DNA from: Triparma columacea
Lineage: Eukaryota; Sar; Bolidophyceae; Parmales; Triparmaceae
Reading direction: 5' to 3'
DNA: 42,874 nt
NCBI GenBank assembly: GCA_030267965.1
Contig: BRYA01000031.1
Span: forward strand, 6,379-49,252
A program made the position numbers and the translations under genes. A model generated the notes under the pieces. It searched no databases, was not told the DNA's origin, and saw only the letters and a program-made list of their open reading frames with translations. Below, piece by piece: positions 9,109 to 19,149 of this stretch (position 1 is its first letter; every line of letters begins with the position of its first letter).

Positions 9109-10479
9109 CTACGTCACTCCCCCCCCCTCCCTCTCCCTCACCGCCCTCATGATAGCCTCTTGTCCCCCCCCCCCCCCCAAGTACGGCAGTCCCTTACTAT
9201 CCTCCCACTCCTTGCTGATACCTTCCTTCCAAATTCCCCCCCCTTCTCCCCCTCCCCCCCCGGCCCCGCTGCCGCCCCCCAAACCTAGAACTCCCTTAAC
9301 CCTCTCCTTATAAGCACCCTCCTTAAGGTACCTAACCCTATGCTCCAAGTTAACGAAGCACCTATGCACCGTAACTCCCTGTACCCTACCCTCGTACCCT
9401 ACGTATATAGGTTCAACCCCTCCCACCCCCCCGCTACCATCGCCCCCCCCCCCGGGAGGGGGAGGGTCGGCGCTGTAGCTCACGACCCTGCCGCCCTCCT
9501 GGCTGACCCTGTGGTGGCCGGCGTATATGTCCGTGGTGGGTGTGATTTTGAGGAAACTGCACTTCTCACTATACACGAAACCCCTGTCAGCGACGCCGAG
9601 GCGGGCCCGGACCATGGACTTCCCCAGGAGGGTTAGGAGAGACTTGTGCCTTTCGTAGAAGCCGTCCGACAGGGCGTAGCGGGGGGGGGACCTTGAGGCG
9701 TTTTCGTCCATGTCGTAGTGAGTGTGTTGAGATACGGACCTGGAGGAGATGGGACCGACGGGGTACACGTCGAGGAGGTAGGAATTAACGCAACGCTGGT
9801 GAGTGAGGGAAAGGTGACGGGAAAGGGAGCTGAGGGAGATGGACTCGCAGTCGTAGTAGTGGAATAGCTCGTCGATGTCGGATATTACCACCCACTTCTT
9901 TCTGAGGTAGGTTTGGGACAGGGTTTGGAACCACATTTTTTCGCACTTTATAATGTCTGCGGGAGAGATGGGGGGATTAGTGCAATCGATGGCACCCAAT
10001 TGAACGAGTAACCCCCCCCCCCCCGCCCCCTTTCCCTCACCTCCCCTGGATACAAAGATAAAGAGCTTCAACCCTAGCTCGCCGCAGAGTTTCTTGGCTA
10101 ATTCCCTCGTCCCGTCCTTGCTGTTATTATCTAGCATTAGTACGCTGTCCACTCCCAGCTTTTTGTAATGTTCAAGAAAGGAGGGGAGGAGGAGGCTCTC
10201 ATCCTTGGCCTTGCACAGCAGCACGATGTCCGTTATTGGTATCGAGATGGGAGGAAAAGTAGAGGCAGACGAACACCTGTCGAAGTCGAACACATTTTCC
10301 TCAACCTGAGGAGCACTTGAGGGGAGGTGGGACGAGGGCTCGAGAGAAGGGGGGGACTTTTCTTCACTAATAGCCAAATTATTCGGATTCTGTGGAAGCA
10401 CCTCACGACGACGCTTCTTCTTTCGAGGCTGTGAAGACCTGGAATCAAAATTCCCCAAGAGGTCGTCGAAGTTTGACAT
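9109..10479 (-). CDS. Glycosyltransferase, family 2-like (Glyco_tranf_2_4 type)
   Basis: Exons are 10479-10041 and 9956-9109, giving about 428 aa. The fold is suggested by TDIVLLCKAKDE (about residues 83-94), LPSFLEHYKKLGVD and MLDNNSKDGT (99-124), and the metal-binding-like DIDELFHYYD (173-182). This is the arrangement of small GT2-like enzymes that transfer a nucleotide-activated sugar. An 84-nt intron (GTGAGG donor, CCCGCAG acceptor) splits the domain. It has no stop codon and is divisible by three, so an unspliced reading would wrongly insert a Gly-rich loop. I chose ATG 10479, not 10533, because the resulting N-terminus (MSNFDDLL, then QPRKKKRRR) matches that of the sulfotransferase-like gene at 18155. 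The C-terminal half has Gly/Pro-rich low-complexity loops. There is no signal peptide. Acceptor and product are unknown. Confidence 0.82.
   Translation of the reverse strand: MSNFDDLLGNFDSRSSQPRKKKRRREVLPQNPNNLAISEEKSPPSLEPSSHLPSSAPQVEENVFDFDRCSSASTFPPISIPITDIVLLCKAKDESLLLPSFLEHYKKLGVDSVLMLDNNSKDGTRELAKKLCGELGLKLFIFVSRGGEGKGAGGGGLLVQLGAIDCTNPPISPADIIKCEKMWFQTLSQTYLRKKWVVISDIDELFHYYDCESISLSSLSRHLSLTHQRCVNSYLLDVYPVGPISSRSVSQHTHYDMDENASRSPPRYALSDGFYERHKSLLTLLGKSMVRARLGVADRGFVYSEKCSFLKITPTTDIYAGHHRVSQEGGRVVSYSADPPPPGGGGDGSGGVGGVEPIYVGYEGRVQGVTVHRCFVNLEHRVRYLKEGAYKERVKGVLGLGGGSGAGGGGGEGGGIWKEGISKEWEDSKGLPYLGGGGGQEAIMRAVREREGGGVT
9957..10040 (-). other. 84-nt frame-preserving intron in the glycosyltransferase gene
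   Basis: The donor reads GGGGAG|GTGAGG and the acceptor CCCGCAG|ACATT on the minus strand. The intron is a multiple of three with no stop, so it is invisible to simple open-frame prediction. Removal joins ...FVSRG to DIIKCEKMW and restores a compact domain. Confidence 0.75.
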
Positions 10480-10548
10480 GCAAACAGAATGCCAAATTCC
10501 TCTCCCCACTGAATCCCACTCCAACCCCAGCAATGTGTGGCATTATTT
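10480..10548. promoter_or_regulatory. Short divergent promoter region (69 bp)
   Basis: Only 69 bp separate the chosen starts of the glycosyltransferase (leftwards) and the helicase (rightwards), so the promoters must overlap or share elements. No TATA box is obvious. Confidence 0.5.
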
Positions 10549-13500
10549 ATGAATCCAAACAGACCACTAACCCCCAAAATCGGCGGCGTTACTCTTCCAA
10601 CACAAAGTTCCAATCCAAGGTCTGACCTTAGGAAGTCTCCGACTCCAGTTCGACCTCCAGAAGATGCGATTGAGGTTTCTGAAGATGCTCCCGACGAGGA
10701 AGAGATTTCGGTGAGTATCCGTCTCTTTAGGAGGCGAATCACCCGTCACCACGAGACTAACTCACATACACATTAATTTAGCAACAAGCCACCGCCCTGA
10801 GGACATTTGACAGGTACTGGATCGAGAGAAAGGTGAGATATTCTTGAGCGGGCCGGGAGTTCGTCATTTCTAATCCAATTTCTCTCCCTTCCTACCCCCC
10901 CTTCTGCACCGACCTTGCTGTACCAGTCGGTCATGCACACATCCGGTTTCAAAAAGACTTACGACTCTAAATTGAAAAGACACAGTCGGACTTACAAGAC
11001 TGCCTCCTCAATACCTCTCATCCTGCGCGACATGGGCCCCCCCAAGGAATCCGTGTTCGACCCCAGGCTCGTATGGGAAAAGGAGAGGCCGTTTTACCTC
11101 GAGACGTTGAACACAAAGGGGATTGCTACGCTCGCTATCTCTTCAGAGACTCCAACGAAGAAGAAGGAGAAGGAAAAGGAGAAGAAGGTCAAGGAGAAGG
11201 TGAGCGAGGAGAGGAAGAAGACGTGTAGCGACGACGACACAACGCACTAATATAAGCTTGCCCTCGTAGAAACTCTCGAAGAGTGAGACTATCAAGCTCC
11301 AGAACTCCAAGAGGATGAACCAGAAGGTCCATGTTAAGGATATTGAGAAGATGAGGTGAGTCTCCTAGCGAATAGAGTTATTGAAGCTCTCACGTTCCAA
11401 TGCCAACGCGACCTATTTCGCACCCCTGCAGCAACAACAACTCCCTCGAGTCTCTCCAGGCCGCCAAGGTCGACACGGATTTCGGGAAGCTTCAGAGGAT
11501 GTTGAAGATGCTACACATGAGCGTATTGGACCTGAAGCAGGGGAAGGAGAGCGCCAGCGAGGAGGAGGTGAGTGCGTACGTGTGGATATGTGCGCAAGCT
11601 CGTTGCAAAGTTCTAACCTGTTTACACGCGCTCCTCCCCGCAGGTCTTTGACATCCTGTGGGCGTTGCAAGAGATGAAAACGTTCAGGGAGGCCGAAGAG
11701 GGGCTTATGTTGGAGAAGGTGGCCAAGAAGGCAGCCAAGAAAGACAAGGCTACCGCATCGAAGGAGGTCGGAAATAAGGAGAAGAAGATAAAGAAGTCGT
11801 CCTTCAAGGGCAAGGGGCTCGACAGCATGGCACCCCCCCCCCTTTCCGACACTGCAAGGTCCCTCAAGACCCTTTATGACCAGACCGAGTTCAAGGACTC
11901 CCTAAAACACGCAAGGAAGCTGCTAGAGAGCAAGAAGGACATCGTGTCCTTCCAGATGACAAACATGCACGACCGCCTGCCTCCACTCTCAAAGTACAAT
12001 AGAAAGTTCAAGCTGGAGAACTGGCAGTGCAGGGTTCTCGACGCCATCGACAACTCCATCTCCACAGTCGTGTGTGCTCCTACTTCTTCGGGGAAGGTGA
12101 GTACGCGAACGACTTAGACGACCACACTTTCCTTTTTTCACTCAACGTTCCCTCGTCACTTCGTAACACTGCTCCCACCCATAGACTCTCCTTTCCACCT
12201 ACACATGCGCTCGCGTCGATCCGACCTCCTGCGTCCTCTTCGTACTCCCTTCCGAAGTCCTCGTTTGGCAGGTCGCAGCGACGTACTACCAGTTCTTCGA
12301 GGGCAACGTTACGCTCTGCACCGAAAGCATTGGCTTCCAGGACCAGGGCGGCAAGGCACAGGTGTACATCGGCACCCCCAGGGCCTTGGAGATTGCGCTA
12401 ACGAAGGCAAGGGGTATTGCTGGGCAGGAGATGGTTAGCGGAGAGAGGTGAGAACTTTTGGAAAAACTTCGTAGGTTTGGTAGGTCCCTCAACGACACTG
12501 ACAGACCATACTCATTTTCGTTTCACTCAACATTAACCCATCCTCACCACAGGGAGTTCATGGTATTGGACGGAGGCTTCTCCTTTGACTACCTCGTCCT
12601 CGACGAAGTGCACACGCTCAACGGCCCAGAGGGCGATGCTCTACAGAGAATAATCAAGTGTCTCACATGCCCCGTGTTGGCCCTCTCCGCTACCATAGGA
12701 AACGCAAATCAGCTGCGAAAGTGGTTCCAAAGCATTGGAGACAAGAGGGAGTACGGTATGATCACGTCTGACAAGGCTTCCGACGGAGAACACGAGGTTA
12801 TGCTCGTCGAGCACTTTGCCCGCTTCATTAACCTCCAACGCTTCGTCGTTTCCTCCCCCCCCAACTGCGACACTCCAACCTACGAGCTTACCCGCTTGCA
12901 CCCAATCGCCGTCATGTCCCCCGAAAGGACGAGGAACAATCCTGAGGTGATCGATTCTCTGTCAATGACTCCCGTAGACCTCATGGACTGCTACAAGAAG
13001 CTACAGGAGACTTTCCCAGACGAGATTACCGAGGCTGATTCACCGAGGGGATTCTTTGGAGCACTCGCACAAGGGGAGAGGGTCACTCTGAAGATGGCCA
13101 AGCTGTACGAGAACAGACTGAAGGAAATACTGATCAATGTCGGAAGGGACTTCCCGGAAAGGTGAGAATTGTCACGATGCTACGGCTACGAAGACCTTGC
13201 TCTGTCATCTAATGATCTAGCGATATCTACGCAACCTCCCCTCACACCGCAGGTTCGAACAGTTCTGGATTTCGTTCAAGCCTCCCAAGCTCAATACTAC
13301 GCCGTCGAGTGACGTGACACCCGATCAGCTCTACCAGACTGTCGATAGCTTGAAGAAAAGGAGCATGCTACCGGCCGTCGCTTTCCAGCTGAGCACGATG
13401 GGAGGTGAGTGCGAGTGTCGACGCCAGCATAGCACTCGCAGACTTCTCACGACTCGCTTCGTTCCTCTATTAAAGCCTTCAAAATGTTCCACAGTCTCCT

Positions 13501-15341
13501 CTCAAGCATGGAGGAAGCCCAAAACAGACAGTACCCTACATACAAGGCGGATCTGATTGCGAAGGGTCAGGAGAAAGCGAGGCTTCGTAAAATTGCCGCA
13601 GGGAAGGCTGAGAAGGGCAACAACAAGGATGCGGAGGAGGAGGCCAAGGCAGGATTCGATGAAGAAGACCTGAGCCAGGTTGACGTTCACCAACCTCACC
13701 CATCCTTCGTGCTATCAGCCGTTACCTCTCACTTGAAACTGGCAGAGGTTGAGGATGTGCGCAACGCCATGGCGAAAGCGGGCGAACCCATCGAGATGCA
13801 CCACGCTCTAATCAGAGGCCTTAGGCGCGGACTCGCGATCTACACCGATGAGGTTGGATTTGCTTGCTACAGGAGACAGGTTCAGATTCTCGCGCAGAAG
13901 GGCCGTATTGCTGTCGTTTTCAGTGACGAGGCACTTGCCTACGGAGTTAACATGCCCTTTCGTACTTGCCTCTTCTGCGGTGACATGGGAGACGCATTGA
14001 CGCCGCTGATTGCGCAGCAGATGCAGGGCCGGGCTGGGAGGAGGGGGATGGACGTGCAGGGTAACATCGTCTACCTCGGACTTGGTTGGGAAAAGATCGA
14101 AGAGGTGAGGAGGACTGCGGCGATGGCTCTAGGACGCTACGTTCTAATCCTAATCCCCCCCTCCGCTCGTCTCAGCTCATGATAGGCAAAATCGACGAGG
14201 TAACGGGCAAGGAACCGAGGTACCCTCTTATGGCGCTCCAACGGGCCCTCGCAGCGTCGAACGACCCTGATGACGCCAACTTTATCCACGGTCGCAGTGT
14301 AGACACGTCGAAGATGTCTCCTCAGGAAAAGGAGGCTCACGCCAAGTGGAGTAAGATGTCGTCAACCTTTGAAACCTCCCTCCTCTTTATGAGAAAACAC
14401 CAGCATTGCTCTCCCACTATCAACGAGGCGACGGGAAGTCGCCTGTGCGGCCAGACATTGCAAGAATTTTGCGAGGGCAAAGCTACAAGCTCTTACAAAG
14501 AGAAGACCGAGTACGTCGTTGAGAAGCTAGGATTCTGCCACCCCGACGGTGGTTTAGCGATGGACCACAACGTAGTGTCCATGGCCTGGGAAATCGGCGT
14601 TCTGTGGCCATCAGTTGCAGTGGGTGTCGTCTCGTGTATTGACACCTTATACACCCATTTTATCCTGAACCAAAGGCGTTCCCCCGACAACATTGGCGAC
14701 CAGAACGCCTTCATCGCCGCGCTGCTTCAGATAATCGACAGGTGCCCCGCCTACGAGGAAGTCGAGAGCTTGCAGAGTCTTCTCAAGGTTAGCAACAACG
14801 AAGGGAGCAAGAAGGTTGTCGACGACGTGGGAAAGGAGTTGTATGAAGACATCGAGGAAGACCTAAGGCAATCATACGGCAAGGTTCTCAGTCTCAGTGT
14901 TCTCGATCGTTCCGAGATCTCAGGCCTCGCACTTCCACTCATGGACGAGAGTGTCGCAAATGGGGGGCTTGGCCCCTCCCTCGACGGAAGCCTCTTCAGC
15001 ATGCTACTAACGAAGCGCAAAGGTTTCAACTCTGGCACCCCCTTTCACAGGAGGAACGAGCTCAAGGGTCGGTTGGTTAGGTAAGGCGGGCATCAAGCAA
15101 ATCATGGAGCTCTTGGGGTTATAATCATGCGCATACAGGCGCACAACCCTAACCCTTCATTCGTCGCTTTTACCTCATCTTCAGGTTCGGTGAGATTTTG
15201 AGGAGGATCAACAACAACATCCAGCAGCCGCACGGTAAGTACCGCGAGCTCTTTCAGTACACCAACAAGTGCTTCAGCGCGGTTCGATATTCTACCATGG
15301 ACCTCATGAACCAGACGAGTAATGACGAAGGGAGCGCGTGA
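10549..15341 (+). CDS. DDX60/Ski2-like DExH-box RNA helicase (12 exons)
   Basis: Exons are 10549-10710, 10782-10832, 10927-11199, 11270-11355, 11432-11567, 11644-12096, 12185-12447, 12553-13161, 13253-13404, 13476-14104, 14176-15080 and 15185-15341, giving about 1291 aa. All junctions keep frame. Helicase motifs are Walker A APTSSGKT (381-388), DEVH (492-495), SAT (520-522), the motif IV/V region VVFSDEALAYGVNMPFRT, and motif VI QMQGRAGRRG (910-919). The DEVH box, the AxGVNMP segment and the long helical C-terminus fit the DDX60 branch of Ski2-like helicases, which act on RNA (antiviral sensing and ribosome-linked functions in animals). At about 380 residues the region before Walker A is shorter than in animal DDX60, and it is lysine-rich. 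Intron 6 falls between the Lys and Thr of Walker A. The start is the first ATG (10549) that stays open to the first donor. Confidence 0.88.
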
Positions 15342-15451
15342 GTGTGGAAGATGGGGGGGGGGGGGGGAGGAGGGGAGGGGGAAGGGTGCGAGGATGGGGG
15401 AGGAAAGAAGAAAGGGGAATAGGTTATACAAACCCCTCAATTTCCTTTTAT

Positions 15452-18014
15452 TCAATCGCTATCGTCCGCGTCTGCCCACCTTCCTTCCCTCCCCCCTCCC
15501 CCCTCCTCTTCCATCGCCTGAGTGGTCTCCTTCTCAGCTTCCCCACTTCCCCCTTGCTTGGCCGCCCGTTCTTTCATAATATCCTCGATCGTGAAGCCCG
15601 AGCTATAAGACGAACGAAAGTGGTAGCGGGTTAGAAGAGGGAGGTGCAAAAGTCAGATATACAACGAAGTTCTCACCTTCCCCTGCTGCTCTTGAGTTCC
15701 ATCCCTAAGCTCTCCTCCACGTCCCTCCCCTTGTACGAGTAGTCTAGGTTGTCCTCTCTTTCATAGTGGTTCCCCCCCCTCCTCCCCCCCCCTCCGCCCT
15801 CCCTCCTCCTCCTCTTCCCCCCTCCGTCCCCCCTCTCCTCCCTCCTTTCCCTCTCCTCCCTCATGCTCTTGCCGCTGATGACCTTCTTCGTGCTCCAACC
15901 CTTTGGCATCTTGAGCTTGACGACGTCCTCGAGTGCCTCGAGCGTGTCCTGAGTGGTGGCAGTACGAAGTAGGAACCTCGTCCGAGTCCCGCGCCTTCCG
16001 AACCTGTCGTCCCTGTCCTTGACGATCGCTGACTTGCAGAACTTCCACCCAAGGGCCCCGAGGTTCTTGCACTCACCAGCACTCTTCACCTCCTCTGCCT
16101 TGTCCTCCTCCTTCTCTTCTCCCTCTTCCTCGGCCATGTTACCCCCCACCTCCTCGGCCTTTTCCTCCTCCTCCTTCCCCCCCTCTTCAATCGGCGCGTC
16201 TTCCATGTTGACCCCTCCATTTTCCTTAACCTCTTTCTCCGGAATGTCCTGCCCCAGCGCCCTCAGCGCCCTTCCCGCGCTGAACCTGTCCTCGAACATG
16301 ACGTTGACGCTGGTTTCCCCCAGCCACTCCACATAGCTCGGCCCGTAGTCCCTGAAGTGATTGAGGATGTCGTTGGTCCTGATCTGCTTGAACGCGGCGA
16401 TATCGATGCAGAAGAGGTGGATCTGGGGTGGCGTGTGGGGATCACGATGAGAGTGCGTTAGTTGGCGATGAGCGAAGAAGGTCCTCCTTTTCTGATTCTC
16501 ACCTTCTCCGGCACCTTCCTCTCGTTACTTTCGCCCTCATCCATCCCATCTTCGTCTCCCATCTTCGGGTCAACCCTGTACTTACTGAGCCATTTCTCGT
16601 TCGTGTATGCCTGCTGTGGGTTGAGAGGTTCCCTATTTTTGGTCTGCTTCTGGGTGGCTTCGTCCTTCTTTTCCACGTCCTTCATTTCTTCTCCTTCCTC
16701 ACCCTCGTCTTCGTCGGCGTCAGCGTCCCTTCCTCTCTTTCTGTTCCTCTCCCTCTTGGCATCCCTCTCGAACCTCTCCTGCCTCTTTTTCCTCTTTTCG
16801 TCCTCCTCCTTGCTCTCCGTGTCGATGCCCGTGATAAACCCCTGCGCAGGATTGCTTCGGAGCCTCTTTGCCTCGCTCCACTTCATGAAGCTCTCCAAAT
16901 TTGGGGTCGTGTAATCATTGCCAAACTTCTCCGCCCTCTTCCTCTGCCTCTCGCACTCCTCCCCCCACTCCTTCATCAGAGCCTTCGTGACATCGTACCC
17001 AAAGGTATGCGCTTTGCCCTCGACCTTTGGTTTTACGATGAATACGCCCCTGCTGATGTCGCGAGTCGGGGAAATCTCGTCAGTGGACCTCATGTGGCGG
17101 AGGCAGAGGTTGCGCACCTTGACGTTCCTGTTGGTGTTGGTGTTCTTGAACCCTAGTCCTGCAAAGTTTCCAATCCCGACGTACCGAGCACGGTTCTGGG
17201 AGGGGCGAAGGGCGTCGTAGATCGTATCGTCTACCTCCATCAGAGTGTTGCGGCCGATGAAGGGGGTGCAGGTACCGTCAAGCCCTTGGCTGTAGTCGAT
17301 AGCTGTGGGCGGGTTGGGGGGGGGGGGGGTGCGAGGAAGGTATTGTGTGAGAGGGCGACGACAAAAATGGCATGCATTGCACCAACAATGTCGTCGCATA
17401 AACACGTTACTCACCCTCATCCTCCCCATTATCGTTTATCCCAATCCAAACCTTCCCCTCCTTAACAGCTACCCAGTAATTGATCCAACTATCGGGATCA
17501 CATGCGCGGGCAGGGAAGTCGGCGCAGAACGCCGTCTCAGTCCCGTCACCAATGCGGCGCTTACAGACGCACTTCATGTTGGAACCACCACCGAAGGTCA
17601 GCTGGTAGGATGACTCGAGCACAAAGTCAGACTTGGGGGAAAGGACGACCTCGAGAAAGCCTGCAAGAAGGGGTGGTAAGGATGACTGTGCGCTGTTTTC
17701 GTTTTCGGTCCAGGATATTGCCTCTGGCCAGTCGCCCCCGTTCTCACGCTTTCCTCACCTGGTGCCTGTGCCTGGAATGTGAACAGCAGAGAGTTAACGA
17801 TGGTATCATCATCAACATCCATATTAACTGGTGGCAACTTAAAGGATTCGTTGAACGATTGATCATCCCAGAAGCCCATTTCCTGATCCCAAGCGGCAAG
17901 GCGGTCAATTGGAGTCAGCGCTATAACTTGCCCGTCCTTCTCTGTGGTAGTGTAGTCACCAACGGTCTTGAAACCAGTCTCTTGAACGGTGTTGGTTGCC
18001 TTTGCGCCCGACAT
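15452..18014 (-). CDS. NCBP3-like nuclear cap-binding protein with N-terminal FAMeT-like domain
   Basis: Exons are 18014-17759, 17660-17415, 17302-16503, 16422-15677 and 15602-15452, giving about 732 aa with all phases consistent. The middle and C-terminal parts match NCBP3 (C17orf85). They show GFITGIDTESKEEDEK (from about residue 322), then an RRM-like domain (435 to about 505) with the segment DYGPSYVEWLGETSVNVMF, a long acidic stretch, and FLLRTATTQD. NCBP3 binds capped RNA with NCBP1 and links it to export. The first about 235 residues are unusual. LFTFQAQAPG, YQLTFGGGSNMKC, INYWVAVKEGKVWIGIND and RARYVGIGNFAG resemble the farnesoic-acid O-methyltransferase-like (PF12248) beta-sandwich, a binding module rather than a catalytic one. 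ATG 18059 would add a hydrophobic leader unsuited to a nuclear protein, so 18014 is preferred. Confidence 0.8.
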
Positions 18015-18154
18015 TGTTGGATAAAATGATAAAACGAGCCAAAATAGTTTTGCCTTCATTCAGGACTTCAGCAAAAAAACTAAAACCTCTCTTGGCCGGC
18101 AGGAAACTATCCCCCGTACCCCCCTGCCTCGAAACACGTAGCTCCGTTGACACC
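18015..18154. promoter_or_regulatory. Divergent intergenic region (140 bp)
   Basis: It lies between the starts of the NCBP3-like gene (leftwards) and the sulfotransferase-like gene (rightwards), so it must hold both promoters. No specific element is recognised. Confidence 0.45.
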
Positions 18155-19000
18155 ATGAGCGACTTCGACGCCCTCCTCACCACCTTCGCATCTTCCATTC
18201 CCCAACCTTCCCGAAAGAAGCGTTGTAAGGGTTCCCCTCCTTCCTCTTCTCCCCTTCCCTCCCCCCTTACAAGGCTCGTAACCTCTTCGTCTCTCCCTTC
18301 CCCTCCCCTCCACCACTGCAAGATCTACGGCGAGCGTAACTCTGGTACGAACTACCTCTCCCTCCTCCTCTCTCAAAACACGACACTAATACAGTCAGAC
18401 CCGAGCTATCTATCCGGATGGAAGCACGGTTACCCAACCTCCCTTCACATTCCATCTCCTGAACGCGACGAATGCATCTGGCTGTTTGTAGTCCGTGACA
18501 TCAGTGACTGGTGTAGGTCCATGTATAGGAGACCTTACCATATAAAGAAGGACGATTCTACTAGCTTAGAGGCGTTCGCTGGGGGGAAGATAACACCGGA
18601 TGAAGACAGGGTTGATCACCCAATGCATGTCGACGCTAGGGAGGTTGCGGGTACTATTGTTGATGTTATGCTGTCAAAGTTTCAAGCTTATCTACATTTC
18701 TTGAATGGTAAAAATCGTAAAGGCGCTCGGCGGAGGGGTGTGCTTGTTAGTTTAAGGTACCTCCAGGATGAACCTGAGAAATTTCTGGAGGGTTTGAGGG
18801 ATAAATTAGGGGTTACTTTAAAGGGGGGGGAGGGGCATGTTTTTAGAGGGGTGGAGAGGCACACCAAGACTAACGAGGTTTACGTGAAGGGGGAGGGGGG
18901 GGAGGAGGAGGGGGGGAGAGGAATGGAGGGGATTTTGAAAGGGAGGGAGGAGGTAGTAGAGAGGATAAAGGGGTTGGAGGTCGAGTGGTATGGCGTGTAA
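18155..19000 (+). CDS. Sulfotransferase-like P-loop enzyme
   Basis: The intronless 281-aa protein starts at ATG 18155. It has a GERNSGTNYL loop (residues 59-68), which resembles the PAPS 5'-phosphosulfate-binding loop, and WLFVVRDISDWCRSMYR (109-125), which resembles the 3'-phosphate-binding segment. The expected role is transfer of sulfate from PAPS to a carbohydrate or small molecule, but the family assignment rests on motifs only. The N-terminus MSDFDALL...QPSRKKRCK matches the N-terminus of the glycosyltransferase at 10479, although the enzymes are otherwise unrelated. An upstream in-frame extension to 17996 exists, but it overlaps the divergent neighbour's first exon. The C-terminus is Glu/Gly-rich. 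Confidence 0.72.
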   Translation: MSDFDALLTTFASSIPQPSRKKRCKGSPPSSSPLPSPLTRLVTSSSLPSPPLHHCKIYGERNSGTNYLSLLLSQNTTLIQSDPSYLSGWKHGYPTSLHIPSPERDECIWLFVVRDISDWCRSMYRRPYHIKKDDSTSLEAFAGGKITPDEDRVDHPMHVDAREVAGTIVDVMLSKFQAYLHFLNGKNRKGARRRGVLVSLRYLQDEPEKFLEGLRDKLGVTLKGGEGHVFRGVERHTKTNEVYVKGEGGEEEGGRGMEGILKGREEVVERIKGLEVEWYGV

Positions 19001-19149
19001 TTTACTGAGTTGGAGACTGTGAATAAGCAGGAGTTGTTTGTTGTGAAAACGAGCGCTTTTGGTGGAGGAAGATATATATAGCATGAACGAAAATGCATGA
19101 ACGAAAAGGCATGAACGAAAAACCATCTCACTTCAAGATTCAAAATTCT

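Noticed and set aside
10480..10533. Longer start of the glycosyltransferase at 10533
   Set aside because: It would nearly reach the helicase start and adds residues with no family similarity; the shared MS-x-FD-x-LL start at 10479 is preferred.
15338..15640. Gly/Arg-rich plus-strand frame after the helicase
   Set aside because: It lies over the 3' end of the convergent NCBP3-like gene and a poly-G tract; it is composition-driven.
18015..18059. Upstream start (18059) giving a signal peptide on the NCBP3-like protein
   Set aside because: The hydrophobic leader would contradict nuclear RNA binding. The ATG at 18014 is sufficient and leaves room for the divergent promoter.
17996..18154. N-terminal extension of the sulfotransferase-like gene
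   Set aside because: It would overlap the first exon of the divergent gene. The ATG at 18155 gives the N-terminal motif shared with the glycosyltransferase.
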